Shown here in pieces: positions 10,919 to 23,400 of a stretch of DNA of 64,000 nucleotides. A model generated the notes under the pieces. That model did no database searches. It had not been told where the DNA came from and saw nothing but the letters and a program-made list of their open reading frames with translations. Source of the DNA: Undaria pinnatifida (lineage: Eukaryota; Sar; Phaeophyceae; Laminariales; Alariaceae); NCBI GenBank assembly GCA_012845835.1, contig JABAKD010000030.1, positions 5,591,599 to 5,655,598 of the forward strand. The letters run 5' to 3'. Position 1 is the first letter of the stretch; the number at the start of each line of letters is the position of its first letter. A program made the translations under genes and the position numbers.

Positions 10919-11325
10919 CTCGGGTGAATTTGACTAAAACAGCACCAGCTTCTTCGCGATGAAGAAGAGCATAGCATCAAATGCGGGAGAGAGAGCACAT
11001 CGGTGTTCGGCGTGGCTACCTCGTGGTCGTGGGTGGGTTGATCGGGCTGGTGTCGGAAGCAGCACTGCCAAATTGCAGAACCTGGGAACCGGTGCGGAAG
11101 GCGATGGATTGTTTCAAAAAAACGAAAACAAATGAGGGGTTTCCACTACCGCTGGCGTTGATATTTTTTGAAACTGGCGTAGATGGCCCGCCATTTTTTG
11201 TTCCTGTTCGTCATCGTTTGAGTTGGAACCCGCCGCGTTTAAGCGAAATATGCGCCGTCTACACTCATGCTCGTCAGTTGTTACACCTCACGTGTGGCGG
11301 CAGCAGACCTTGCGTCCCTCGCAGC
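10919..11325. promoter_or_regulatory. shared upstream region of divergent genes B and C
   Basis: 407 bp separate the two proposed start codons, so the promoters of both genes must overlap or abut here. No TATA box or other element can be named with confidence. A plus-strand frame is open from 10981 into exon 1 of gene C, so a longer start for gene C cannot be excluded. Confidence 0.5.
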
Positions 11326-11443
11326 ATGGACGCAGAGACTCTGAGAAAGAAGCCAGCTTGCGTGTTGCGGAGAGACGCTTGGCTTACGGAGCTGCGGCAG
11401 CGCGAGGACAGAGAATCGTTGCGCCCGTGGCTTCACAAATATG
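11326..11443 (+). CDS. gene C exon 1 (residues 1-39)
   Basis: ATG at 11326 opens MDAETLRKKPACVLRRDAWL; ends ..LHKY plus G before GTAAGT (phase 1). The start is chosen because the frame upstream, though open to 10981, has no coding character. Confidence 0.65.
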
Positions 11444-14400
11444 GTAAGTTCAACACGGCGTATGACGAACGGTACGGTACGGTGGGCATCGCTAGCAGCA
11501 AATGACGAAATTAATACTGTGGCCCGTTGATAATTAGAGATGCCGCATCAACGCTAGTCATTCCGAAGGCACCCTGTCACACTTAAGCACGATGTTGGCT
11601 ACTTCAATGCCATGGTTCGCAAAATCCTGTACGAGTGCGACAACGCTCTTTGTTGCCAGAGCAGTGTTCCTTCATTGGGTGATACCTACTGCTGTTGCAC
11701 CAGAGGTATTACACTATCTTTACCTTGCCTGATGTTCGTGCTTTTGAATGAACTTTATAAGAAACGTCAGCTGCTGTATGATCCTGAGACGATCGATGAA
11801 CAAACTTGCTCAAAACGTATGCACTTACTGAACGTGCTCACCTTTGCAAAAAACTGCGTGGTGCATCGGTCGGTCGTGATATACCATGTTTATTGCAGGG
11901 TGCTTCCAGAAGAAAACCTCGTATTCGTCCCCCGGCACGGTCCACCTCGACAACCTCAAGGAGCTGGCCAAGAGGTTCCGGCTGCACAAGTCAATCCCCA
12001 ACTTCTTCCGCGACTACACCACCGAAGACTCGCTCGTCGCGGTGCTCAAGCGATACGTTCGCAACAACGCCGCATTTCTCTCACTGACGCCTTCGGTCGC
12101 AAGAGCAGCTCGGCGTGCGGGACACCCCCAGACCGAAGCTGGGGGGGGCATGACCGCCGCGGACGGTGGCGACGGACAGCACGCGATTCGAAACGCTTCC
12201 TTAATCGACAGCGCCTCCTTGGTAGAAGGGGGCGCGAGCACTGCCTCGGGTAGTCTGGCAGCTCCCGCACCAGGAGACGGTGACCACACGCACCGTGCGA
12301 CCGGCGCTGCGGGTGGAAACGCATACACTAGGGTCTTGTCAACCGAGGCCCTTCAGCCTGGTGTAGCTGGAGGCGGGGGGACTGGTCACACATCTAAAGC
12401 ACCGGGGTTTGGACCGCCGGGTGTGTCGCACTCGACGAGGGGCGGTCGCGGACGTCGCGGTAGTGCCAGCCAACCCCGACGGGTGTTGCAGCCGAAGCGC
12501 CCACCGAAGGTGAGGGCTGATCAGCTCCTGTCTCGAACATGTGTTTCTTTGTCCATTCGCATATATTAGCTTATAACTTGATCATAAAGAGCTTGAAGCG
12601 CGGCTGCGGTTGTACTGCTGAGCTGTGGCTGTCACGAACAAAAACTTGATTCAGGCATTTGGTCGGACACGCAGTTGCGGTTGTACTGCTGTACTGCTGT
12701 AATATGTCTTAAACGTGGTTGGGTGCAGGGCTTTTGGTCGGACAAAGATGAAATATTCGCGTGTACCAAAACTTTACAGTGATTAAAGGCTACGATTCTC
12801 TCTTGAGACCTTGAAATGACCGGGTTAAAAAAGTTTGCGGGAATCGTCGCCGCCTCAAAGTTTCCAGAATTCGGAAACCTCCTTTGCGCCATAAGAACTT
12901 CCGACTTCCAGGGGGTTGAGCGTTCGCGTGGGCGCCCACAAAAAGCAAATCCCACGTGCACCTAAGCCTGTGAACACAATTTAAGTCCAGTTGCGTTCTT
13001 GGTGCCATCGGCGTCGCCTGTACCAGGCACAGCTTGTTGCGCCAACCACCGCTTGTGTGTGAGCGGCACCCCACCCTCGTCTGGTGCAACTTGACACCCA
13101 TAGATAGTGACAGCAATGCCTTCGACCTGCCAGATATCTGTCCAACCAACTACCTGGACCTCTCAACCTCCGCTTTGTCCCACCTCCGAACCAAACAACA
13201 AATACATAATTTTTTATTTTTTTTTCACAGGGAAGCGTGATACTCAACCCGAACGCCGGAGGGCGCAAGCTGTTCGGCTACTCCGACGCAAACACCATGT
13301 CCGGCATGATCCAGATGAGTCGGATGGGCCTACCCTCGCACAACATCGACAGGCTGAGTATCATCTACCGTCAAAACCAGCCCGGCAGCACGCCCTCGCC
13401 CGCCACCCGAACAACTGCGGAGATGAGCCAAAGAGGGGGAGGTACAGGTTTAACGAGCGCCGGCGGTGCCGCAGAGGCGGGCGACGACCGCCGCAACAGT
13501 ACTTCCGGTGCGGCAGCCAGTTCACGGCAGGGCACCGTGACACCAACAGGGGGGTCAGGGGTTGGCGCGTCAGCAAATAAAAGGGTTTCCGGTGGCGGAG
13601 GGGAGGATGATGGCGGGGGAAGGGGGGCGGTGGAGGAAGCTCGCGGTAGGGGGTGGAGGAACAGAGAAGGCGGGAATCAGCAGTTTATGGACGGAAGACC
13701 TGGAGATGACGACTATAGCCAGATGCTCAAGGTTAAAGCAGCGCAGGCGCTGTTCAGGATGTCCTTGGAGCCTGGAGGAGAGGTGCTATCACTATACCGG
13801 CCCGCTCACAATAAGAAAGAGTAGCGCCACAAGAAAAATTTGAAAGGAGCCTAAAAATACGGGGAAAAAAGAATATTGAATAAACTTGGCGCAAAAATTG
13901 CGGCAAAACAAGTTGACAGTTGTTGTACGGAGTATTTAGTGTGGGACACACCTTTTTTTAAACACTGAATCTAGCCTAAATCTAGTACCAGCCCAACAAT
14001 AATTATGAGCTCGATAGGAAAACAATAATAAGAAGCTCGATGTGCAAATCATGCGCCGCTCCACTTAAAATGAACCCCCGACAAAGCGGTCGAGAAAAAA
14101 GTAGGAGTGCGGCATCGGAATCGTGGAAGAATATCTCTGGCCAAAACCCCCTGAGAAGAAGAGACATCCACGACATGTTCAAGTTGCAGTAGCAGTTTCT
14201 GAATCGGTAAGACTCTGCACCCCCGTTATTTCGTGAAAACCTTTTTTTTTTCATGTGGCAAAACGTTGTCCCTCCCCCTGTGTACGTGCTCATAGCTTTT
14301 GTTGGCTAGTGCTATATAACCAACAGCTTTTTACTTTCAAACGAGATCGCGTCACGCCCGTGCGCACGTCCGCACGCACTTGCAGATGAAGCTGGTGCAA

Positions 14401-17400
14401 GATGGAGTTGTGGTCGCCCTCGTGAAGCTTATAGGTGTCGAGAACAGCACCGTGCACAGGCTTGTTTCCGGCTGCCTGGCGAACCTCACCACGCGCAGAG
14501 ACGTCACGTGGGAGTTGCTTCAAGCTAACGGCCATCAGGTGGGTATCGCCGGCGAACGGCTAATACATCTCAGGGTACTTCTGCTGTATCTAAAAGTGCC
14601 ACACGAAAAATAAAATACAAGTTGAATTGAGCTGTGGTAATATATTCGTCGTGCAACGTTGTCCCGTTCTCTGTCGGCAACACAAAGTGGGTACAGATGG
14701 CTTTTTTTACGGTAATAACGGACCAGATCGACCAAAGCTAATGGCTCAGGCCAACCATTACAAAACTGTTACAATATTGAAATTTGGCCGACAGGCAGCG
14801 GGAGTACTGAAACCTCTGCGACATAAAAACAAGTAAATATGTGTCGAGGGGTGGGGGACAAGGGAAAACGCCTGCGCCTTCAGCTTGTCCAGACGCTCTA
14901 CGTATCGTACACCAACATGCCGAGGATACACACAAAACGCTGAGGCTAAATGACCCCAGAAGAGAATGAGCTCAGGAAGTATAACAAAATATTTCAGCCA
15001 GAAGAAAACGAAAAAAAAAAACTGACCAACTCTCAAACAGATTTCTCACCCGCATTCCCTTCATATTGATGCATGAACGACACCGAAAAAAGCTGCCTGA
15101 CAGCTGTGTGAAAGAAAAAGTCAAAAATAACTCGTTTTGCTCGGCCCAATCCTCCAATCTCGCGTAATACTCAAAAAAGGTGCTCGCGTTCCTCATCAAC
15201 GGTGTAAAAACCCCGGACCCAACCACACTCGCAAACGTGGCGACGGCGCTCTGCCGTTGCACCTACGAGGCCCGGAACCACGAACGCCTCGTGACGGAGT
15301 TCAACACCACCCAGGCGCTGTGCTACATCATGCAGCGGCAGACGGCCAGCCTCAAGATTGCCAGCGTCAAGGGGATGCTCAACATGTGCGGGCTGTCGTC
15401 CGATATGCCCTCGCTGGCTGCGAAACTTGACGTGTACATGCTGACGCTGTCGTCGGCTTTGGAGGATCTCGCTAGGAATGAGAAAGAAGCCGTACAGGTG
15501 GGAAGTTTACGTGTCATACGTATAGCCATTATCAGAATAGTCTCTTCGGAATCTCGAATCTCGAATCTCGAACCTCAGTAATCGCCCCTCCCGCCCCCCT
15601 AAAATATATTTATTATAGTTGGCCTCGGTTAACTCGCGACGTGTGAAACATGATATGTATGTTAGGTTGGCGTTGGTATTAACGACGCCGTAAAATATGC
15701 CCATCACTGCGTGAGCTCGACAACCAGGGTACCGCTTTTTTGTTTATTGTTTGGCGGTCACCATGATGGTTATCGAGTTAGATCATATTGTGCGGGGTGG
15801 AGAATCCTAACTCCGCACAAGGAGAATGGTTGCTTCACGTAGTGTAAATATGGTAAGGCACCGACGAGGCAGTAACATATCATAGTAATACCCATTGCTG
15901 TCTGTGGAATGGCCACACCAAAAAACAAAGTAACTCATTGGCGCTGTCATCCATAAGCAAGAAATTAGGCACAAGGTGCCGAAGTCCGTCTTACCAGCGG
16001 TTCTTGGAGAATGCAGTTCACCCTTCATGCGTCTCGCCGAACACCTCACGGCGCTTCGCGCTTGGTGCAAGCAATGTCTGCCTGGTTGGTGAAAACCCGA
16101 CATGCTCCGTCCCGGCATAGCAGGGATGCGAGGGTCTATGGTCATACGACTACGGCCATGCACAAATTGAGTACCCCCCACCCGCGGGAGGTGTACTCAT
16201 TTCATGCAGAGCCGAAATCATATGACCATAGGCCCTCGAGGGGGAAGGGGTGATATTTTGAACATGGCTTTCTCCTTTGGTTTCGATCGCAGAGATGGGG
16301 GACTGATCGACAGGGCCAAGGAATACACTCGTCCGCTTTTTTTTCCTATGACATACGTACATGAGGTCCAGGTTGCACATCGATCGCCCTTTTCACTTCG
16401 TCGTCCTTGAAAATCCTACCGGCACATCCTGTATTCTAGTTACGCCCACAGGCGTCTGAGGACATTAGCAAAACAAAGTCGGGGGTAGGATTAGCCCATT
16501 TTCTTTTGCCAGACGAGTGCTACGATAGAGGTTCACGATTTTTTTTTCTTTCAAGGTTCCTCAATTCGGGAGCTTAAGACATGTCCCTCCCAAAAACCTG
16601 ATTCGGAGAAACACAAAAAGATGCTACACCGCCGGATGAAAAAATCCCATGGAGCCTAGGTACAAGACCGAGAATCATCAAGATGCAAGATAAATGGCCT
16701 TACGCATATATTTTCCGGACCTTTTTGGGGGGGTTAAGGAGCCCCGTCATTCAGAAAACATTTTTTTCAGCCAAAAAACGGTATACCTCTACCGTAGCAC
16801 GCGCCTGCAAGAAGAGTCATCCCACGTTAGGGATGCAACAGAAAGCTTATGAGCTCCTTACAGGACGGGCTCAAAAGTTCCACCCGAGGAATCCCTTCGA
16901 AGGCGCATGTGTTCGATTCACGCAAAACCCGACCAACATTTATATGCGCCATAGTCGTAAAATCAATACTTTGAGCATACACTCGTAAAATCGTCATGTT
17001 AGCCGACACTTCCACGACGCGTGCCTAAGATAGAAGTGCACCACTTTTTTTCTTTCAAGGCTCCTCAATTTCGGAGCTTCAAGACCTCTCCCAAAAAAAC
17101 GATTTGGAGAGAAAAATAAAACTGCTATTTTACCGGACGACGAAAAATCCCTTGGGGCCTAGGTATACAACGACAGTCATGCAGAGAAAATGGCTTTTTT
17201 TTTCCGACAATTTTTGGGTCAAGGAGCCCCGTCATTCAGAAAACATTATCGCCAGAAAGAGGTATACCTTAATATGGCGTAATTACGACGATTTTGGGTT
17301 AAGGAGCCCCGTCACTCAGAAGCCGTTATCGCCAGAAAGAGGTATACCTTAATATGGCGTATTTACGACGATTTTGGGTTAAGGAGCCCCGTCATTCAGA

Positions 17401-20400
17401 AGCCGTTATCGCCAGAAAGAGGTATACCTTAATATGGCGTATTTACGACGATTTTGGGTTAAGGAGCCCAGTCATTCAGAAAGCATTTCAGCCGAAAAAC
17501 GGTACACCCTCTATCGTATCCATGTGCCCCACACTCTACTCGAGGAGCTCTCACAAAGCGGTGAGAAGCGTTTGGCCCAAGAAGTGCAACACCCCTTACC
17601 GCGGAATGCTTCCTATTCACTCGAACTCCAAAGCACAGCAGTAGTTTTTGTCCGCAACAAACACCGCTTTTACACGATAGCCCCCTGAAAAGAAGAAAAC
17701 GGCGATTTTCTTTAACAACTAGCGTTTTCATGGCTGCTCCACACGAGGAAGGATGCCATGAAAAAGAATATCTTCATGTATCTTTTGGTTTGCAAAGGAT
17801 TGCCGAACGATGGCGTCGGCGGGGTGGCAAGGGGCGCCGTATTTCAGGAGATACGGCCGGGAGTTGGTTTCAAAACCGGCGATTTCGTTTGGAGAAAAGT
17901 TGGGGGGGGCTACCATAAAACAAGTCTAAAATTGGGTACAATTTTCTACGTGGTTAATGCACCACGCAATGCGGACACCAGGTTTGGTGGTGTACCCGTT
18001 CTTTTGCGTAAACCAGGCAGGGAGAGGAACATATTTCGAAATGCCTTTTTTTTCTCCTATAAAGTTTTAAGTTGCCATGTCGAGCAGGATACATCCGGAC
18101 GTTGCGTGGATACCATAGCTCTATATTGAGAACTAGGCTTTCGCAATATTTGATGTACGTCCACCATTGATTCCAATATGCCCTAAAGCATAGACTGGGT
18201 GCGCCCATTATAACAACTCACGATCATTTTGCAATCGCGATACTCTGACATGCACGACGGTCTCCTCCCTCCCTCCCTCCCTCCCTCCCTCCCTCCCTCC
18301 CTCCCCCCCTCCCTCCCCCCCTCCCTCCCTCCCTCCCCCCCTCCCTCCCTCCCACCGCAAATCGCGTCATTTTCCTGACTCGGGAACAAATGCCCGACCG
18401 AAGACTTTCGTGTGCCGCGGCATACAGGGGCTGACATCCGTACAGGCCTGCCTGTCGCGCATCCCTGACTCAGGCATTGTGGACCTTCTTCTTCCTCTGG
18501 TAAGCTAGCACGGCAATGTGGCTGAGGTTTGCACTGCAGCGCGGCCAAAATTTTCGCTCAGCGCGGCTCCACAAATTGTGGTTATGCATAGTCACTCTCA
18601 AGTACGAGCAGCTGAGCCCGGTAATCGTACGACGCCAAAACGGTTCCCGCAGAAATGAGTGAAAACAGTTAGAAAATCGCCAAAAAGGTGTAAACCCTTC
18701 CACAGAACCGTGAAAAAACGCCAACCTGGGCCTAAGCATAAGCCGCTTTTCCTGACTATACGCCAATGTAAACACTGGCTTGTGTTTCGAGTCAGAATGG
18801 TTATATGAGTGAAATTTATTCGGTTTTGAGTTGTTGTTTTTTTTATGGTCACGAGAAAACTGAGTGTACATGGTTCCATGATCTCGATTGAAACGTGTTG
18901 GTTGTAGGGTGAGTGGTCATGGGTGCTTTCCGACACCCCGTACATTGGTAGTATAAGATAGGGAAGCTCTTGTATAGCTCCCAATAGCCACGGATAGAAC
19001 TGAGCGCTAACCGCGCCGCAAACCCATGAAGCAAGTTGCAACATCCACTTTTTCCTACACGCACATGCCTTCAAAGGCGTGTAAAACCCTCTTTTATACC
19101 GTAGCCGCATCCTGGATCCTCTGTCTTCTTAGGTTCCAAGGGCAATATATAGTAAGATTAAGGGGCTGTTACAGGACACAGGTCACCCTTTGCAGTTTTC
19201 TCTACTAGGCAGGTTCCACGTTGGTCACTCACTTGCACTAGATAAGCTCTTTTTGTCTTAGTTCCACACACGCCACGGACGAATTAAATAGCGTTCAATT
19301 CCGCGAGGCAAAGCACCATCTCCTTTTTCCTATACGCACATGTCTTCAAAGGCATGTGAAACCCTTTTATATCCAGCAGTATCCTACCATATTGCGCCTA
19401 AGCATTGGCGAGTTTGCGATTTTTTTCAACTTCTGTTGGGTAGGAAAAAATGCCGAGAAATAATATTCAAACCGATTAATGTCGTATATAGTCCAAGGCC
19501 AAGTACAAATTAACGACGAAAAAATAAAGTTAGAAAAATTGTAAAAAACATGAAAGAAAAAAATAAAGTACTTTCTTAAGCTAACGTTTTCGCTGGCTCT
19601 TTTTTTCCGTGGGTTGGGTTTGGTTTTGGCCTTGGATTTTGACGTTCGGCGGTTTAAACACTTAAAAATGGTGTTATACGTTTTCTTACCCAACTCAACT
19701 CCTCCTAAACCAAAGCTAGTACATTCGCAAACGCACCCCTTACTATTATACCAGTACTAAAAAATATACTCCCGAGCGATTGCGAATTTCTGATTTTTTC
19801 ACGGCGGCTAGAAGTATACGGAGGGATTCTCTTCGAGGCGGACACACGCTACGATACGCTTTGTGAATCTGTGCGCCTGTTTTTTTTTTTCTTCTTAGAC
19901 TCTTTTCTTACTTGAGCACCTCTATGCCGTAAGTCTCACTCAATACAATAGCGGGTTTTTGCGAAACAAAGTACTTTTGTTTTTTAAATGTTTTTTTTTT
20001 GTGATGGAACAAACCCGTAGTATGCCTTGGTATGTATGGCAAAACACAATGATTTACTCGAAGCAAAAAAAACGAGAATCACATTCCGATGATTTTGCGT
20101 TTGCAAGGAGCCCGGTTGTTTTAGAAAAGGAGTCGTCCCACGCTTCGTAGGGGCGCAAAGGAAGGAAATATCTCCCGCCGAAAACAATACTTCGAAGGCA
20201 TTTTTTTATCGCGTAATCCGACCTACACTTGTATGTGCTGCAGAAGAGTCCTAAAACAAACATTTTGACTACTTACTTGTACCTGTAACCCAACCAGAAT
20301 AACCGGCACTTCCTCGGTTGACGAGCTCAACCAATAAGGTATACCTTTTTTTTGCTAAAAAAAAATGAAGCGCCTACCGTGGCATGTCTCCAAAAAGGAA

Positions 20401-23400
20401 AGAGCCGTGAGCATTTTTTCCGATTGACTTAGTCGATTCTCAAAAAGCTTTTGAAAGTTGCATGACACGTCGAAAAAAACGAGAAGCCCACTGACAAACA
20501 TTATCCGGCGAGAATGAACTCTCTGTCTTTTTTCTATATACAGCAGTGCACATTTTCTAGCAGCACGTTTTGTTTTTCTCCTATACAACTGAAAAATTTT
20601 AACGAAGCTTATAATAATGTGCCTATTTTGTGTTTTGCTGCTCTTCCCTGGTGTCTCCTTGCGACGACCGGGTTTGAACCACTCCCACGAGTGGCTCTTG
20701 TATATCTCACGAGCAAAAAAGGGGGCTTTTATACAGGCGATTTTGTTATGGTGCAGCATCGCTTACTCGGCGGATTCCTGTCGCACAATCAAGACAGCAC
20801 GAAAGCTTAAGGCCAAGGAGGAACAGGGGAGGTCTCTCGCGCGAGTGACCCCGCGCCACCGCAAAAAACAAACAAACAAACAAACAAACAAACAAACAAG
20901 CAAACAAACAAACAAACACGCGCCAAAAGTTATCCCCCTGCCGCATCCTGGGTCATGGGTAAAAAGAATGAGACGTATCATCACCATCCCCCGTTTATTT
21001 TTGGTCCTGCCGCAATCGCAACCATCCCCGCGCCTTGTTCTCCTGTTCTCCGGCATGAAAACGATGACGTTCTTTCTTTTTTTTTCTTGTTGCAGGCCAA
21101 GATGAACCAGAAACGACCCAGGAATTTGGCCCGTCTCGCGTCTGCAGCGGTCAATCTCGCCAACCTGAAGAGCGCCCACGCCCAGCTGGTCAAGCAGAAG
21201 GATGTGGTCGCGGTGCTCTGCCTGCTTTGTACGCACCACAGGCTCGTCGAGGTATATATACATAAATAGTCTATATGCAGGCAGCATTAGTGTTGTGCTT
21301 GTCTAACTAGAGTGTTTGTTTGTATTTTTTACACGGATCGGGTGTGCTGTGCTGTAGTGGGCATCCAAACAAACGGTAGACGAAGACGGTAAAATATTTT
21401 TTTTGCTGCCGTTTTTTTTGTTTTAATCATCGCCTTTTACTCTCCAGCTCAACTCGTAAGAGGTTCTTACCACCAGCGACCTCCTGGACAAGCCGTGGTC
21501 ACAGGCGTCTTTCCTTCTCCCCACCCGGAACTCGCCTTCGTTTTTTATCGCGCATAGATGATAGGGTCCATTCAGCATTCCCACTTTTCCACTTTTTATG
21601 TTCGTCGATTTTGCGTCGAATTGCCCCAACTCACGCTCTCGCCCTTTCGGCCTGTCGATTTGTGAGGAAGAATCCCTTGGGAGATTCGACCATACGACCT
21701 CGACCTCAATAATCACGCGACTTACTATTGGACCATCGGGGACACTCGTTACAGTGTAGAGCCTGGCGATACCACGAAGCATCTATATGCTGCTTCAGGC
21801 CATAGCGCTATAGAGCTACGAGTCCAATAAGGGACGTTGATTGTTGACAACTTTTTACTCCTAGCCATCCTGAACTTTAGCACTGACTCGGACTTACGAG
21901 CAGTTTCTTCTCTATACGGACGAGAACAGCACTATCGACGCCGCCATTTTTTCAGTCGGAACACTTGTTATGGAGAGCCCCACCAACGTGACACTGCCGT
22001 CTGTAATCCTGGTCAACAGCTCACGGCACAAGGAAACTAGGAACAGCACTTTTTGTTGTCACCCTGCCGGCCACGATAGCTGATCGCTTCAGAGTAAAAT
22101 ATGGGCGAGCATGTAGCCAGAAGGAAGGGTGGAGCAAGGGAAGGAGGCGGACTAAATTCCGATATCAACGCCAAGCTAGAGAAGTAGTTACTGACAGAGC
22201 GATTTAGATTATTGTGCCTAACATGATCTCCTTTTCTTGGTTTTCTCTTGATTTCATGACTACTTACGTTATTAGTCGTGTTCAATGTTTTTTGAGTGGT
22301 GGAACGTTGGCGCTCAATGGTCGCGCTGCACATTGTTGGATGGACAATACCCAATACATCAGTATGGTCCCCCGATAAGGCGGTATCCCTATATAAGGCG
22401 GTATCCCTATACAAGGTGGTCAGAATCGCTTGGCGCAACTGGGGAATTGCACTGATAAACCGGAACGAATAAGGCGGCTTCCCTCTACAAGGCGGTTATA
22501 TTGCTCTGGCACACCACCGCATGAGGACCCCTACTGCAAAGACGAACGGAATTTTCACGCGTGTATACTCCCTGCTTCTCGCAACAATTGCTACACGAAC
22601 AACCCCAGAGTTGCTGCGTGGCAGCTGCTTTTCTCAGCCGAACCCGAGACCTGGAGATGCTCCTGGCACCGCTGGCGACGGCTCTGGTCGAAACCAATCT
22701 GCCAAACGAAGCAAGCGTAGACTGCGTCGCCTATCTACTCCAGGTGAGATTCGACTGGACCATGGTTGATTCCCTTTTGTGTAAACAGGGTGATACATCT
22801 ACACTTTTTTTGTCCATGCAACACACCCCTTTAGAATGGCACCCCGTCCTTCGGGGCCACAGGTTTACTTGGAATTTAGTGTCGGCTCACGTTTTGCGGT
22901 GGTTAAAAGAAAAAATCACACCTCTCGAGCAGATCACGCCCTGAGATCATTTATCTACAATAGATGATCTAGATCATCTTGTACCTGCCGTGAGTCGTCC
23001 CACCGCAGGGGTAGAGCGGAACTTTCTGAGCAGCTCCTATACAACACGAGTGAGGGGGGCTCAGTATCTCACCCCCCGGCACATGTTTTTCGGAGACGTT
23101 CGCCCGCGCCAAGCCCGATCGACAGTTCTGTGCGCTGGTCTTACCAAAAATACACACATAGTCGTAACGTTATCGTAATAGCCGATAAATTCCGCACTTG
23201 AGGAGCTGAACCGGTCAGATAATCGATTGCAACACCTACCGTGAGATGCCTCCTGCATAACACACAAAAGTACATCTCCAACTCCACCCGGCAACACGTG
23301 CCAGATCGTGCAGATCGTACGGGGGCTCCCACTCGGTAACGTGAGCTAGACTAAACAGATCCTACCCGAAATATCTTCGTAGACGATCACGTGGGGATAG

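Larger units (their letters stand above)
15498..21095 (+). other. intron 5 of gene C, 5.6 kb, repeat-filled
   Basis: Holds one copy of a 560-bp dispersed repeat (15618-16180), two related TIR elements (16519-16798 and 17022-17518), a family-1 MITE (17671-17920), a (CTCC)n tract (18264-18352), a dispersed unit at 19165-19380 and a (CAAA)n tract at 20862-20918. No exon was found inside. Confidence 0.75.

Noticed and set aside
10981-11325. Longer start for gene C
   Set aside because: The frame is open but composition is unlike the exons and it would take up most of the shared promoter gap; Met at 11326 is preferred.
11612-11760. Frame starting MVRKILYECDNALC between exons 1 and 2
   Set aside because: Exon 1 (phase 1) joins directly to exon 2; the phase of this frame does not fit either neighbour.
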